A stretch of 64,000 nucleotides of DNA from Halobellus sp. LT62 (GCF_037031285.1 NZ_JAYEZO010000001.1:186001-250000), one strand, 5' to 3'. Shown: positions 37,395 through 46,685, counted from the stretch's first letter. Numbers and translations are program-made. The notes: generated from the sequence alone by a model not told the origin.

Positions 37395-37552
37395 GTGATG
37401 TGACAGTTACCCGCGTCGGGCTGCGATTGTTCGGCACGTCGACGCGGGACTGACGGCGACGTTCGGGAGGGGCTGGCTCCCGACGACGTCGCCGACGCTG
37501 GTGCCGACTGTTCGCCCTAACCGTTTCGGATCCAAGCGACGGTGCTACCGAC
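37395..37552 (+). ncRNA. Candidate structured RNA, copy B
   Basis: Partner of the element at 25829-25970. CCCGCGTCG (37410-37418) and CGACGCGGG (37440-37448) pair perfectly around a 21-base loop, the same loop length as copy A. Loop bases TCGGCAC (37431-37437) pair perfectly with GTGCCGA (37501-37507) downstream, while copy A keeps the same pairs through G-U. A shared 3' block GGTGCCGACTGTTCGCC (37500-37516) differs from copy A at one of 17 bases. No open frame (ATG-TGA at the start). Transcription and function are inferred. Confidence 0.5.
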
Positions 37553-37567
37553 TCCTCGCGACGGCAT

Positions 37568-37651
37568 TATCGTAGCGTTTGCAACTGATTTCCCATCCGA
37601 TCGCACGCAGTCGTGCGGGCGGGTGAGTGAAGACTTGCAAACGCCACGACA
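37568..37651. mobile_element. 84-base palindromic MITE, copy 2
   Basis: Gap-free match to the copies at 27318 and 50695. The left end TATCGTAGCGTTTGCAAC is intact, but the right end reads CTTGCAAACGCCACGACA and has lost symmetry, so it is probably immobile. It ends one base before the kae1-bud32 stop codon and sits just downstream of noncoding element copy B. Confidence 0.8.
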
Positions 37652-37652
37652 G

Positions 37653-39266
37653 CTACTGCGACGCCGACTGATACCGGCCGCGGCCTTCGATCTCGCGGAG
37701 CCGCGTCCGGACCTCCTCGTCGCCGACGGCGGCGTACCCCTCCTCGACGGCCGCGAGCAGTGGCTCCGCCTCTGCGGCCGTCCCGGCGACGCTCTGTTTG
37801 AACACGTGGAGGTCCATCGCTTGGTCTTCGACGTGGCCGGTGTGATAGCCGAGGCCGAAGTCGATGAGATACGTCCGCTCGTCGTCGACGCGGACGTTTC
37901 GCGTGGTCGGGTCGCCGTGGACGAAGCCCGCCGCGTGGATCGCTGCGAGGTGTCGGCCCACCGCGCGGCACCGATCGACGGAGAGCGCCGCGGCGAGGTC
38001 GTCGTCGCCGACGCGCTGGAACACGAGCGTTCCTGTCGCGGGGTCGACGTCGTAGACGACCGGCGTCGGGACGCCGACGCGCCGGGCGGCGCTCGTGAGC
38101 CGCGCCTCCGCGCGGGTGCGCTCGGCCCGAAGCCGGTCGTCGAGCGACGCGTGTCGATACGCCTTCGGGACGCGGCGCTTGATGACTCGATCGCCTTCGA
38201 TCGTCACCGTCGCCTCCGCGCCCCGGACCGTCCCCGACGCCGTCGGAGCCCGGACGACGTCCTCGTCGTCGCCGCGCCACGTCACTGGGACCTGATCCGG
38301 ACGGAAGTTCGGATCGACTGACGACTCTGCGATTTCGAGCGTGTCGCCCGCGGCGTGCATTTTCGCGCCCAACACCGCGATCATTCCCGCGTTGTCGCGG
38401 AGAAAGCGCGGCTCGGGAGCGTAAAACTCCGCGCCGCGCTGCTCGCACATCGATTCGAGCATCTCGCGGAGCCGCGCGTTCTGGCCGACGCCGCCGCCGA
38501 GGACGAGTTCGTCCGTGCCCGTCAGCGACAGCGCCCGCTCGGCGACCTCCGTCAGCATCGCGAAGATGGTCTCCTGTAACCCGGCGCAGACGTCCTCAAC
38601 GGGTACGCCGTCGTCGACGGCGTCCTTCGCGGCGGACATAATCCCCGAGAAGGAGAAGTCCATCCCCTTGACGACGTAGGGGAGGTCGTGGTACTCCCCC
38701 TCTGCGGCTCGCTGTTCGACCTTCGGACCGCCGGGATGCGACCAGCCGAGGTGGCGCGTGAACTTGTCTATTGCATTTCCAACGCCGGTGTCCATCGTCT
38801 CACCGAGGATTCGATAGCGGCCGTTGTGATAGCCCAAGAGGTGCGCGTTCGCACCCGAGGCGTTCAGACAGACGGGGGAGTCGAAACCCGACTGGTGGCG
38901 ACCGATTTCGAGGTGCGCCACCATGTGGTTGACGCCGACGAGCGGCACCGACAGCGACTGCGCCAGCGCTCGCGCGGCGGTGCCGACGATTCGGAGACAC
39001 GGGCCGAGCCCCGGGCCGCGAGAGAACGCCACCGCGTCGATGTCGGGGCCGTCAGCCTCGGGTGCTGCCGTCGCGGCCGCGTGATCGAGAATCGTCGAGA
39101 CGACCTCGGGGACCGCAGATCCCATATGCTCGGCCGCCTCGCGCGGGTGAATACCGCCGCTGTCCGGTTCGTAGGGGTCGGACTCGATGACGACCTCGTC
39201 GGTTTCGCTGTCGTAGAGCGCGGCACTGGCGGCCCAGGCGGTCCCTTCGATTCCGACGGTTCGCAT
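37653..39266 (-). CDS. Fused Kae1-Bud32 (KEOPS complex)
   Basis: 537 residues. The N-terminal Kae1 (about 1-325) transfers threonylcarbamoyl to A37 of ANN-decoding tRNAs. It has HMVAHLEIG metal-binding histidines near 112 and VLGGGVGQNARLREM near 255. The C-terminal Bud32 kinase (about 340-537) has HGDPTTRNVRV and YLIDFGLGYHTG. A fused form is usual in haloarchaea. It starts 34 bases after the S24e stop; the S27ae gene I would expect between them is not there. Confidence 0.95.
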   Translation of the reverse strand: MRTVGIEGTAWAASAALYDSETDEVVIESDPYEPDSGGIHPREAAEHMGSAVPEVVSTILDHAAATAAPEADGPDIDAVAFSRGPGLGPCLRIVGTAARALAQSLSVPLVGVNHMVAHLEIGRHQSGFDSPVCLNASGANAHLLGYHNGRYRILGETMDTGVGNAIDKFTRHLGWSHPGGPKVEQRAAEGEYHDLPYVVKGMDFSFSGIMSAAKDAVDDGVPVEDVCAGLQETIFAMLTEVAERALSLTGTDELVLGGGVGQNARLREMLESMCEQRGAEFYAPEPRFLRDNAGMIAVLGAKMHAAGDTLEIAESSVDPNFRPDQVPVTWRGDDEDVVRAPTASGTVRGAEATVTIEGDRVIKRRVPKAYRHASLDDRLRAERTRAEARLTSAARRVGVPTPVVYDVDPATGTLVFQRVGDDDLAAALSVDRCRAVGRHLAAIHAAGFVHGDPTTRNVRVDDERTYLIDFGLGYHTGHVEDQAMDLHVFKQSVAGTAAEAEPLLAAVEEGYAAVGDEEVRTRLREIEGRGRYQSASQ

Positions 39267-39300
39267 CGAAAAGTAGTGGTGTTCGGGCCGTGCGACCGAA

Positions 39301-39615
39301 CTATGCCTCTTCGGCTTCCGCTTCGGCGGCCTCGTCGGCCTCTATCTTGTTCCGATCGAGCATGTAGTCCTGCTCGATGTCGCTGGCGAGTTCGGGCGAA
39401 TCGTAGACCTTCGCGTAGCCGACGGTCTTGCGCATTCCGAACTTCGTGTCGAGTTTGTGGACGACGACTTCGTCGGAATCCTTGTTCAGCTTCGCGGCGA
39501 GGCTGTCGCGAACGGAGAGCCGCGAGGGCGTGGCTTCGTCGTGAACGATCTCGAATCGGACGTCGGACCGATGCAACATCGGGTTGCCGTCCTCGGAGAT
39601 GATGTCGATTTCCAT
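39301..39615 (-). CDS. rps24e: 30S ribosomal protein S24e
   Basis: 104 residues, correct size. MEIDIISEDGNPMLHRSDV opens the protein and VVVHKLDTKFGMRKTVGYAK near 50-69 is the conserved core. The tail is acidic (ADEAAEAEAEEA). It belongs to the conserved archaeal cluster with Spt4, Rpo7 and DUF359 kinase upstream. Confidence 0.95.
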   Translation of the reverse strand: MEIDIISEDGNPMLHRSDVRFEIVHDEATPSRLSVRDSLAAKLNKDSDEVVVHKLDTKFGMRKTVGYAKVYDSPELASDIEQDYMLDRNKIEADEAAEAEAEEA

Positions 39616-39714
39616 GGTTCAGTTGTCCTACCATCCTCCCGAAAGGAGTAAAAGGATTTCGAAGGGACGAACGCGGGGTTCGCCCGCTGTGCTCGCGGTG
39701 ATTGTCGGCTTCAG

Positions 39715-40248
39715 CTACTCGTCGACGCCCATAGCGGCCAACGCGCCGGCGACGTCGCCGTCCATCCGTTCGATCAGCGACCGCATCTCGGCTTTCGATT
39801 CCTCGGTCACCGCGACGCGGACCATCCCCTCGTCGGGTTGGCCGTAAACGACCGTGGCTCCGAGGGGGGCGACGAGCACCGCCGGGAGCGCCGCGAGGTC
39901 CTCCTCGCCGTCGACGACGATCGTGGTCGGCTCCGCGGCCGCGACGGCGGCCGCGAGCGCCGCCAGGAGGGCTTTAGAGATAGCTCCCGGTGGATTCTCG
40001 ACGTCCCGACGGTGCTCGGGATCGGCGAGCGCCTCGCGGATCTCCGCGTCGACCGCCTCGCGTTTCGTCTTCCCGTCGACGACCGCGACCGACGGGGCGT
40101 GGCCCGCGCGTCGGAGGTGATAGGTGACGACGTCGCCGACGGCGATAATCGGCTCTCCGGCGTCGGCGAGCAACGCCTCTGCGTCGGTGTAGACCGGGCC
40201 CAACGGTCCCTTGAACGCGCTTCGGAGATCCTCGGGAAGCGTGAGCAT
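39715..40248 (-). CDS. GTP-dependent dephospho-CoA kinase (DUF359)
   Basis: 177 residues, DUF359 family, which performs the last step of archaeal CoA synthesis using GTP. Motifs are GDVVTYHLRRAG near 39, VVDGKTKREAV near 57, NPPGAISKALLAAL near 84 and VVDGEEDLAALPAVL near 111. The gene starts 5 bases after the spt4 stop and is part of the translation/transcription cluster. Confidence 0.92.
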   Translation of the reverse strand: MLTLPEDLRSAFKGPLGPVYTDAEALLADAGEPIIAVGDVVTYHLRRAGHAPSVAVVDGKTKREAVDAEIREALADPEHRRDVENPPGAISKALLAALAAAVAAAEPTTIVVDGEEDLAALPAVLVAPLGATVVYGQPDEGMVRVAVTEESKAEMRSLIERMDGDVAGALAAMGVDE

Positions 40249-40253
40249 CCGCG

Positions 40254-40451
40254 TCAGCGGACCTTCAGCGCGTAGCCGCCCGGCTCGTTGACGTTCATCT
40301 CTTCGGCGATCTCGGATTGCTCGGGGTGCGTGATGACGACGTAGCCCGCCCAGTCCTCGGTGAGACTGCTGGATCCGCAGTTCTCACACGCCTGCGCGTC
40401 GCCGTGGTTGATGTAGTGACACTCCCGGCAGGCGAGACGGGACGAGGCCAT
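40254..40451 (-). CDS. spt4: Transcription elongation factor Spt4 (RpoE2)
   Basis: 65 residues with two CxxC pairs (CREC near 8 and CENC near 22) forming the zinc ribbon. The rest (DWAGYVVITHPEQSEIAEEM) fits Spt4, the partner of Spt5 that clamps RNA polymerase. It begins directly after the Rpo7 stop. Confidence 0.95.
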   Translation of the reverse strand: MASSRLACRECHYINHGDAQACENCGSSSLTEDWAGYVVITHPEQSEIAEEMNVNEPGGYALKVR

Positions 40452-41030
40452 CTATTCGCCCTCCGCACCGGTCGTGGCGGTGTTGGCCTGTCGATCGGCT
40501 TCGAGCCAGCCGTGCTTGCCGAGTCCCGGCTGTTTGGCGGTGAGGCCGATCTTCGAGTCGCGTGGGTTGCGTTCGTCGATGCTCTTCGTGACGACGCGGA
40601 CGCGGACGGAGTCGCCGACGCTGAGCGTCCGGTTCGACTCCGTCGACGCGAGCTGTTGGTTCTCGCCGTCGTACGCGAGGAACTCGTCGGAAATCTGGGA
40701 GACGTGTAAGAGCCCGTCGACCGGTCCGATACCGACGAACGCGCCGAACTCGACGACTTCGACGACCTCGCCGTCGACGACCTCCTGCATCGCGGGGTCG
40801 AAGGTGATCGCGTCGAACTCCGCCTCGTAGTAGACGCCCGCCCGGCCGGGCAGCACCGTCCCCTCGCCGATGTCGTGCACGTCGACGACGCTGACGACAC
40901 TGCCGACGTCCTCGTCCATCCGTCCTTCAAGTTTGTCCTGCAGGAGCCGCTTGACCCGCTGTGGCGTCACATCCGCGAGATGCGCTGGTGGCACCTCGAC
41001 TGTGTCTTTGAGTCGTACCCGTTTGTACAT
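40452..41030 (-). CDS. rpoE1: RNA polymerase subunit Rpo7 (RpoE1)
   Basis: 192 residues. N-terminal tip domain (1-80, MYKRVRLKDTVEVPP) and S1/OB domain (about 80-165, VEFGAFVGIGPVDGLLHVSQ). Rpo7 forms the RNA-binding stalk with Rpo4. Followed without a gap by spt4 and preceded at 1 base by the PIN-domain gene, an operon order seen across archaea. Confidence 0.96.
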   Translation of the reverse strand: MYKRVRLKDTVEVPPAHLADVTPQRVKRLLQDKLEGRMDEDVGSVVSVVDVHDIGEGTVLPGRAGVYYEAEFDAITFDPAMQEVVDGEVVEVVEFGAFVGIGPVDGLLHVSQISDEFLAYDGENQQLASTESNRTLSVGDSVRVRVVTKSIDERNPRDSKIGLTAKQPGLGKHGWLEADRQANTATTGAEGE

Positions 41031-41031
41031 G

Positions 41032-41415
41032 CTATGGTTCTGTTATCTCCAATGTGTTTCGACCCCTTAAACCGATTACGTGAACGCCGCGTTCGAGCAA
41101 CCGGTCGCGGAGCGGCCTGTCGTTGGTGAGGACGTATCCGCCCTCTCGCGCTGCGAGTTCGACCACTGCGTCGTCGGCGTAGGAGACGCCGGTCTCGACG
41201 ACGCGACACCGCGAGACGAGATCGCGTCCGACGCTCGCCGCGGTCGCCTCCGTACCGTTTCCGGCCGCACTGAGCTTCTCCAATTCGGCGACGACGGCGC
41301 GCGGGACGACCAGATCGATGTTGGTGGGGAAGAGCCGATCGAGCTCGTCGAAGACCCGTACGTCGAGTTCGATGGGCATCATCAGCGCGTTGGTATCGAG
41401 TATCACAGTCGTCAT
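41032..41415 (-). CDS. PIN-domain nuclease, FCF1/Utp24-like
   Basis: 127 residues. The acidic PIN residues are visible in VILDTNALMMP (D near 7), AELEKL (E near 46), DDAVVEL near 84 and LTNDRPLRDRL (D near 98). In archaea this gene between aIF2-gamma and Rpo7 is proposed to be an rRNA-processing nuclease. The catalytic set looks complete. Confidence 0.88.
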   Translation of the reverse strand: MTTVILDTNALMMPIELDVRVFDELDRLFPTNIDLVVPRAVVAELEKLSAAGNGTEATAASVGRDLVSRCRVVETGVSYADDAVVELAAREGGYVLTNDRPLRDRLLERGVHVIGLRGRNTLEITEP

Positions 41416-41464
41416 CTCCTCTCGTCTCGTGGTTCGGTCTCGACTCGTCTGATCGGCGCGGTCC

Positions 41465-42697
41465 TCACTGCAGCGTGCCGATCCCGATGAGTCGCCAGCG
41501 CGCGCCGACGCGGCGGTTGATGGCGATCTTCGCGCCCGAGTCGGCGCAGACGGGGCGCTTCAGCGACACCTCGGCCTCGCCCGAGCGGGCGCTGGTCACC
41601 GCGCCGACGGTCGTCGCGGTGCCGACGGTGAGCATCAGCGGCTCGCCGGTCGAGATCTCCTCGATCGCGCCCTCGTCCTCGCCGACGATCCGGTCGAGGA
41701 GTTCGACGTCCATCGTGAACTCTTCGCGCGTCGGCGGCAGCGTCCCGGGTTCGCCCGCGACCTGTCCGGCGAGGGCGTCGCCCTTCGTGAGGCTGGGGTC
41801 GAGGCCCGTTCCGATCCCGCAGAGGCCGCCCGGTCGAACCTCGTCGACGGACTGGCCGCCGGCCTGCAGCGAGCGGATCTCGGTCGTGATCGGCTCCCAC
41901 TCCGCCGAGCCGCCCTCTTCGACTTCGCGGCCCGGACGCAGTTCGAGCTCCTCGCCCGCGGCGAGTTTGCCTTGGACGACGGAGCCGCCGACGACGCCGC
42001 CTTTCAGGTCTTCCCACGTCGTCCCGGGGCGGTTGATGTCGAACGAGCGTGCGGCGAACAGCCGCGGCGACTCGCCCTCGTCGCGCTCTGGCGTGGGGAT
42101 CTCCCGCTCGATGGCGTCGATCAGGAGATCGATGTTGACCTCCTGCTGGGCGCTGACGGGAACGATCGGCGCGTCCTCGGCGACGGTGCCCTCGACGAAC
42201 TCCTCGATCTGTTCGTACGACTCCACCGCGCGCTCGCGGTCGACGAGATCGATCTTGTTCTGCGCGATGACGATGTTCTCGATGCCGATGATGTCGAGCG
42301 CCATCAGATGCTCTTCAGTCTGGGCCTGCGGGACGTTCTCGGTCGCGCTCACAACGAGCACGGCCCCGTCCATAATGGCCGCGCCCGAGAGCATCGTCGC
42401 CATCAGCGTCTCGTGGCCCGGGGCGTCGACGAACGAAACCGTCCGAAGCACCTCGGTCTCCTCGCCGTCCGGGCCGGTCTCCTCGACCGTGTAGCACTCC
42501 GGCGGGTCGACGCCGGGAACCTTCCGGAACGTGGCGTCAGCGTAGCCGAGTCGGATGGAGATGCCGCGCTTCATCTCCTCAGAGTGCTGATCGGTCCACG
42601 ACCCCGACAACGCCTGTACGAGCGTCGTCTTCCCGTGGTCGACGTGTCCGACGAGTCCGATGTTCACCTCCGGTTGCTGTGTTTGTTGTGTCACCAT
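41465..42697 (-). CDS. eif2g: Translation initiation factor aIF2 subunit gamma
   Basis: 410 residues from the ATG at 42695-42697 ([16 protein letters not shown]). GTPase motifs: [10 protein letters not shown] near 14, DAPGHE near 96, AQNKIDLV near 150. It carries initiator Met-tRNA to the small subunit. The zinc knuckle that usually precedes DAPGHE has four Cys; here only one is seen (PPECYTVEE near 70). Otherwise full length. Confidence 0.96.
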   Translation of the reverse strand: MVTQQTQQPEVNIGLVGHVDHGKTTLVQALSGSWTDQHSEEMKRGISIRLGYADATFRKVPGVDPPECYTVEETGPDGEETEVLRTVSFVDAPGHETLMATMLSGAAIMDGAVLVVSATENVPQAQTEEHLMALDIIGIENIVIAQNKIDLVDRERAVESYEQIEEFVEGTVAEDAPIVPVSAQQEVNIDLLIDAIEREIPTPERDEGESPRLFAARSFDINRPGTTWEDLKGGVVGGSVVQGKLAAGEELELRPGREVEEGGSAEWEPITTEIRSLQAGGQSVDEVRPGGLCGIGTGLDPSLTKGDALAGQVAGEPGTLPPTREEFTMDVELLDRIVGEDEGAIEEISTGEPLMLTVGTATTVGAVTSARSGEAEVSLKRPVCADSGAKIAINRRVGARWRLIGIGTLQ

Positions 42698-42866
42698 TGA
42701 CCTCCTAGAGAGTAATCTTGCGTGCAATTCGCCGCGAGCGACTGATAAACTTGCTGTTCTCCGCCCGACACGCGCCGTGGGAGGCGGTTACACGGGGCCC
42801 CGTGTCGCCCGGTCGTCTCGACCGGAGTCGGCTCCTCGGACTCATCACTCCGATCGGGTCAGTTCC

Positions 42867-44444
42867 TCATTTCGACAGCGCGCGAACGAGGCTCGCCGCC
42901 ACCGACCGGGCCTTCTCGGCGGCCGGTTCGGGGACGTGTCCGGCCTCGACGGCCGCGTCCAGTTCGTCGTCGTCGACGCGCTCGACCGTCCCGTCTGGGT
43001 GCTTTACGACGTCGACGTGCAGATCGACGTACCGGATCTCGTCGGGGAAGCACTCGACGGGCGTACAGACGTTGACGTACGTGCCCCGGAGGTCGCCGTC
43101 GGCGCTCCGGTAGACGGTCGGGTACCACCAGCGCCCCTCGCGGAACTTCGTCAGCGCGGTGTCGCCCGCTTCGCGCCGCGTCCCGAGTCCGTCGTACGTG
43201 CCGCCGCCGGAGAGCGTTCGCGTGACCGAGACGGTGCCGTCGACGTCCCAGTCGGTGACGTCCCCGGTTCCGAGCGAGAACGCGCGACCGTCCGGCTTCC
43301 CGTGCGTGATCTCGACGGTGTCGCCTTCGACGGGGCCGAACTGCCGCGAGACGACCGCGAACGGGAAGTCGGTGTCGCCGGTTTCGTCGTCGTCGCTTCC
43401 CGCCGCTCCACTTCCCTCGTCGCCCGCGAATCCGCTCGCCCCGCAGAGCGCCTCCGCGAGATCGACCCCGGCGCTCGCCGATCCGCTGGCCGCCTTCGTG
43501 CGGTGGTGGCCGGGCATCGTCCCCGTCACCGCCCGCCGCCTCTCGTCGAGCGCGAAGCGGGACTCCCGGCCGAACCACAGCCACCGGCCCGCCGACGGCG
43601 TTGCGATCGCGGCCGGTTCCGAGGCGGGTTCGGACGTCGCGGGGTCTGACGCCGCCGATCCCGCCGCGCCGTTGTCGTCGCCATCGTCGTCAGCGAGCGC
43701 GGATTCGAGGTCGTCCGCGCGTTCGACGGCCCGTTCGAGCGCGGCTTCGAGCGTGCCCATATCGGCGTTCGTGGCCGCGTGCGACCACTCGATTCCCCAG
43801 CCGTCGGGGGGAGTGACAGAAAGGAGGTCGGTCATCCCGGCGAGTTCCCGCCCCGCGGCGTCGTCGCGGGTGTCGACGGTGACGCCGTCCCGGCCGCGGA
43901 CGAGCGTGGCGAGTCCGCCGGTCGCGCGGAGTCCGGTGCCGAGCCGCGGGCGACGGTCGACCCACGGCGGGGCGCTCTCGCGGACCTGCACCCGAACCCT
44001 GTCGCCCGTCTCGACGTAGTCATCCGCGTCGCTGTAGGGGAGAAAGCCCTCCGCGTCGCCGAGGTCGCAGACCGCGCCCGAACCGAGCGTGTCGCGAACG
44101 GTCGCGTCGAACACCGCGCCCGGCGGCGTCGGATCCGACCATCCGAAGGTGTCGCGTCCGACGGTACGGAGCTCCGCGCCGACGGCCTCGACCGCCTCGG
44201 CGTCGCCGCTGACGCCGACGCCCTGACGGTCCGCCGTCGTCGCGACGGTGGCCTCGTGCGCGCCGTCGCCGAAGTCCGCGTCGAAGCGCTCGCGGATCGA
44301 TTCGGAGGCCTGCACGACGTCGACTCCCGCGTCGAGGAGAAGCCGCGTCACGGCGGTCGCGTAGATGCCGCGGACGCGGGCCTTCGGGGTGGTTCCCCTG
44401 CCTTCGGAGTCGCCCCTGCCTTCGGAGTCGCCTCCTCCGCTCAT
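42867..44444 (-). CDS. RNA-binding protein FAU-1 (DUF402 family)
   Basis: 525 residues from the ATG at 44442-44444 (MSGGGDSEGRG). N-terminal RNase E/G-like S1 part (about 95-165; DATVRDTLGSGAVCDLGDAE) and C-terminal DUF402 (about 440-510; FREGRWWYPTVYR, YVDLHVDVVKHPDG). Two acidic/Ala-rich inserts lie near 240-270 and 345-365. An 18-base tandem DNA repeat encodes GDSEGR twice at the start. FAU-1 binds AU-rich RNA and helps 5S rRNA maturation in other archaea. The start overlaps the stop of the next upstream gene. Confidence 0.88.
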   Translation of the reverse strand: MSGGGDSEGRGDSEGRGTTPKARVRGIYATAVTRLLLDAGVDVVQASESIRERFDADFGDGAHEATVATTADRQGVGVSGDAEAVEAVGAELRTVGRDTFGWSDPTPPGAVFDATVRDTLGSGAVCDLGDAEGFLPYSDADDYVETGDRVRVQVRESAPPWVDRRPRLGTGLRATGGLATLVRGRDGVTVDTRDDAAGRELAGMTDLLSVTPPDGWGIEWSHAATNADMGTLEAALERAVERADDLESALADDDGDDNGAAGSAASDPATSEPASEPAAIATPSAGRWLWFGRESRFALDERRRAVTGTMPGHHRTKAASGSASAGVDLAEALCGASGFAGDEGSGAAGSDDDETGDTDFPFAVVSRQFGPVEGDTVEITHGKPDGRAFSLGTGDVTDWDVDGTVSVTRTLSGGGTYDGLGTRREAGDTALTKFREGRWWYPTVYRSADGDLRGTYVNVCTPVECFPDEIRYVDLHVDVVKHPDGTVERVDDDELDAAVEAGHVPEPAAEKARSVAASLVRALSK

Positions 44445-44815
44445 CTGAGCGCGTCCTCGTCGCGTGCGAACCGAACGCGACCGTCGACCGTCGGCCCGAG
44501 CGTGAGTTCGACGACGTCCTCCGAGAGGATTCGGCCGCCCTCGACGGGGACGCCCCACGAGTCGAAGCGGAGGTAGCCGCGGAGGTCGCTGCCGTGGGTA
44601 AAGAGGTCGATGAACGCCACGGCGTGTTCGTTGATCCCGCCGCTCGAGTGGGCCATCTCCATGTCCGAGTAGACGACGTCGCACTCGAAGAACGATCGGA
44701 GTCGGTCGGCGTCGCGCTCGACGGCGTCGGCGACGAGATCGGACGCCTCGCGGATCTCCGCCTTCGAGAGGCCGATGTCTCCGAGCGCCTGCTGTGTTCG
44801 CTGATCGAAGTGCAT
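44441..44815 (-). CDS. Conserved haloarchaeal protein of unknown function
   Basis: 124 residues. An N-terminal helical part (DERTQQ-like start MHFDQRTQQALGDIGLSKAE) is followed by beta-strand sequence with SDMEMAHSSGGINEHAVAF. No motif I can assign. Its stop overlaps the FAU-1 start by four bases, so the two are co-translated and may share an RNA-related role. Belongs to a haloarchaeal family of unknown function. Confidence 0.7.
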   Translation of the reverse strand: MHFDQRTQQALGDIGLSKAEIREASDLVADAVERDADRLRSFFECDVVYSDMEMAHSSGGINEHAVAFIDLFTHGSDLRGYLRFDSWGVPVEGGRILSEDVVELTLGPTVDGRVRFARDEDALR

Positions 44816-44984
44816 CGTACCCGCCCTACGACCGGGGGACGTTTGAATCTCATCAGTGGCGTCGAGCGCGACGCGTCGGTGCTCGGGTGCCTCGCGTCTG
44901 CTGCAGAGACTGACTCGCGTCGGCTCCGGGGTACGCCTCCGAACGCCCGAAGACCTTAGGGCGGAGGGCGAGAATCCCGGTTCG

Positions 44985-45989
44985 ATGAGAGAGCGACGCG
45001 ATCCGATCGAGGAGGCCGCGGACGACTCGATGGACCTCTACGACGTGGCGACGTGGAACATTCGCACACCGCTGGACAGGGCCTCCTCGATCATCTGGCG
45101 CATCCTCGCCGGATCGGCCCGGCTCGCGATCGTGCTCTTCGCGTTCCTCCTGCTTTTGGGAATCGGCGGGTTCGCAGCGCTGACGGACCCACAGATCGGC
45201 CTCCTCACCGCGCTCTCTGCGATTCCCGCGATCGGACTGGCCGCGTACGTGTACTCGACGGACGTGACGTCGAGCGAGCCGCTGTCGCTCCTCGTCGCGA
45301 CCTTCCTGCTCGGGGTGCTGACGGCGAACTTCGCGGCCGTCCTCAACTCAGTCCTCAGCCCGTACTTCGAAGTCCTCGGCTTTCTCGGAACCGCGCTGTT
45401 CTTCTTCCTCGTCGTCGGCCCGGTCGAGGAGACGGTGAAGCTGTTGGCCGTCCGGCTGTACGCCTACACCGACGACCGGTTCAACGCCGTCCTCGACGGG
45501 GCCGTGTACGGCGCGATGGCCGGCCTCGGGTTCGCCGTCATCGAGAACGCGATTTACATCACTCGCGAGCTGCCGAACGAGGGACTCGATATGGGGCTCG
45601 GACTCATCGGTATGGGCGGCGGCATCACCGCGATCAGAGCGCTCGCGGGTCCCGGACACGTGATCTACTCGGCGATCGCGGGCTACTACCTCGGGCTCGC
45701 GAAGTTCAACCCCGGAAACCGCGGCCCGATCGTCGTCAAGGGAATCATTCTGGCGGCGCTCGTCCACGCGACGTACAACACGACCGTCGGGATCGGCTCG
45801 GCGGTGATCGGCGCGCTCACCGGGCTCTCGGGGCTCGCGCCGTTTTTGATCTACGTGCTCATCTACGACGGCGTCTTCGGCCTATTCCTGCTGCGGAAGA
45901 TCCAGAAGTACCGGAACGCGTACCGCGACGCGCACGCGCCGGCGAGCACCGAGTCCGATTTCGACTCCGAACTGACCGAGTTCGAGTGA
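44985..45989 (+). CDS. PrsW-like intramembrane protease
   Basis: 334 residues from the ATG at 44985 (MRERRDPIEEAAD); the longer frame upstream is not protein-like. Eight to nine membrane helices. PrsW motifs appear: VGPVEETVKLLAV (EE-x-x-K near 149), GFAVIENAIYI (F-x-x-x-E-N near 185) and ALVHATYNTTVG near 270. PrsW enzymes cut membrane regulators. Target unknown. The polar tail has a Glu-rich end. Confidence 0.85.
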   Translation: MRERRDPIEEAADDSMDLYDVATWNIRTPLDRASSIIWRILAGSARLAIVLFAFLLLLGIGGFAALTDPQIGLLTALSAIPAIGLAAYVYSTDVTSSEPLSLLVATFLLGVLTANFAAVLNSVLSPYFEVLGFLGTALFFFLVVGPVEETVKLLAVRLYAYTDDRFNAVLDGAVYGAMAGLGFAVIENAIYITRELPNEGLDMGLGLIGMGGGITAIRALAGPGHVIYSAIAGYYLGLAKFNPGNRGPIVVKGIILAALVHATYNTTVGIGSAVIGALTGLSGLAPFLIYVLIYDGVFGLFLLRKIQKYRNAYRDAHAPASTESDFDSELTEFE

Positions 45990-46010
45990 CGGCGCTGCCG
46001 GGCGCTCGCC

Positions 46011-46685
46011 TCAGCCTTCGTCGATGACGTCGCGATAGCCGCTGACCATCTGCTCGACGTACTTCGCGACGACGTCGACTTCGAGATGAACCGGGTCGCC
46101 GACGGACTTCTCCGAGAGCGTCGTCAGCGCGTAGGTCGTCGGGATGATCGCGACCGCGAACCGGTCGGTGCCGCGGTCGGCGACGGTGAGGCTGATGCCG
46201 TCGAGGGTGACCGATCCCTTCTGGACGACGTACCGCTTCACCGACGGCGGCAGGGCGAACTCGAAGAACCAGTCGTCGCCGACCTGTTCGACCCCGGTCA
46301 CCTCGGTCGTCGTGTCGACGTGGCCTTGGACGAGGTGGCCGTCGAACCGCCCGTCGGCGGCGAGCGCGCGTTCGAGGTTGACCGCGTCGCCGACGGCGAC
46401 CTCGCCGAGATACGTCTTCTCGACGGTCTCGGCCGCCAGAAACACCTCGAACCGGGCGGTCGGGTCGGTCCGGAACGCCTCGACGGTCAGACAGACGCCG
46501 TTGACCGAGATGGACTGGCCGTGGTGTAGGTCGTCGTAGACGACGGTCTCGCCTTCGTCGGGTGTGAGCTTTCCGTCGCCGCCCGTGCCGTCCGCGTCGT
46601 CGACTTCGATGCGGAGGCGTCGGCCGCCCTCGTCGTCGCTCGCCTCGACGACGGTGCCCGTCGTCTCGACGATTCCGGTGAACAT
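46011..46685 (-). CDS. ribE: Riboflavin synthase
   Basis: 224 residues with two lumazine-binding repeats: MFTGIVETTGTV at residue 1 and VQGHVDTTTEVTGV near 118. ISVNGVCLTV near 59 and VTLDGISLTV near 155 are the paired substrate loops. This is the bacterial-type trimeric enzyme rather than the archaeal RibC. It joins two lumazines into riboflavin. About 30 residues of acidic sequence (about 30-45) extend the first loop. Confidence 0.93.
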   Translation of the reverse strand: MFTGIVETTGTVVEASDDEGGRRLRIEVDDADGTGGDGKLTPDEGETVVYDDLHHGQSISVNGVCLTVEAFRTDPTARFEVFLAAETVEKTYLGEVAVGDAVNLERALAADGRFDGHLVQGHVDTTTEVTGVEQVGDDWFFEFALPPSVKRYVVQKGSVTLDGISLTVADRGTDRFAVAIIPTTYALTTLSEKSVGDPVHLEVDVVAKYVEQMVSGYRDVIDEG

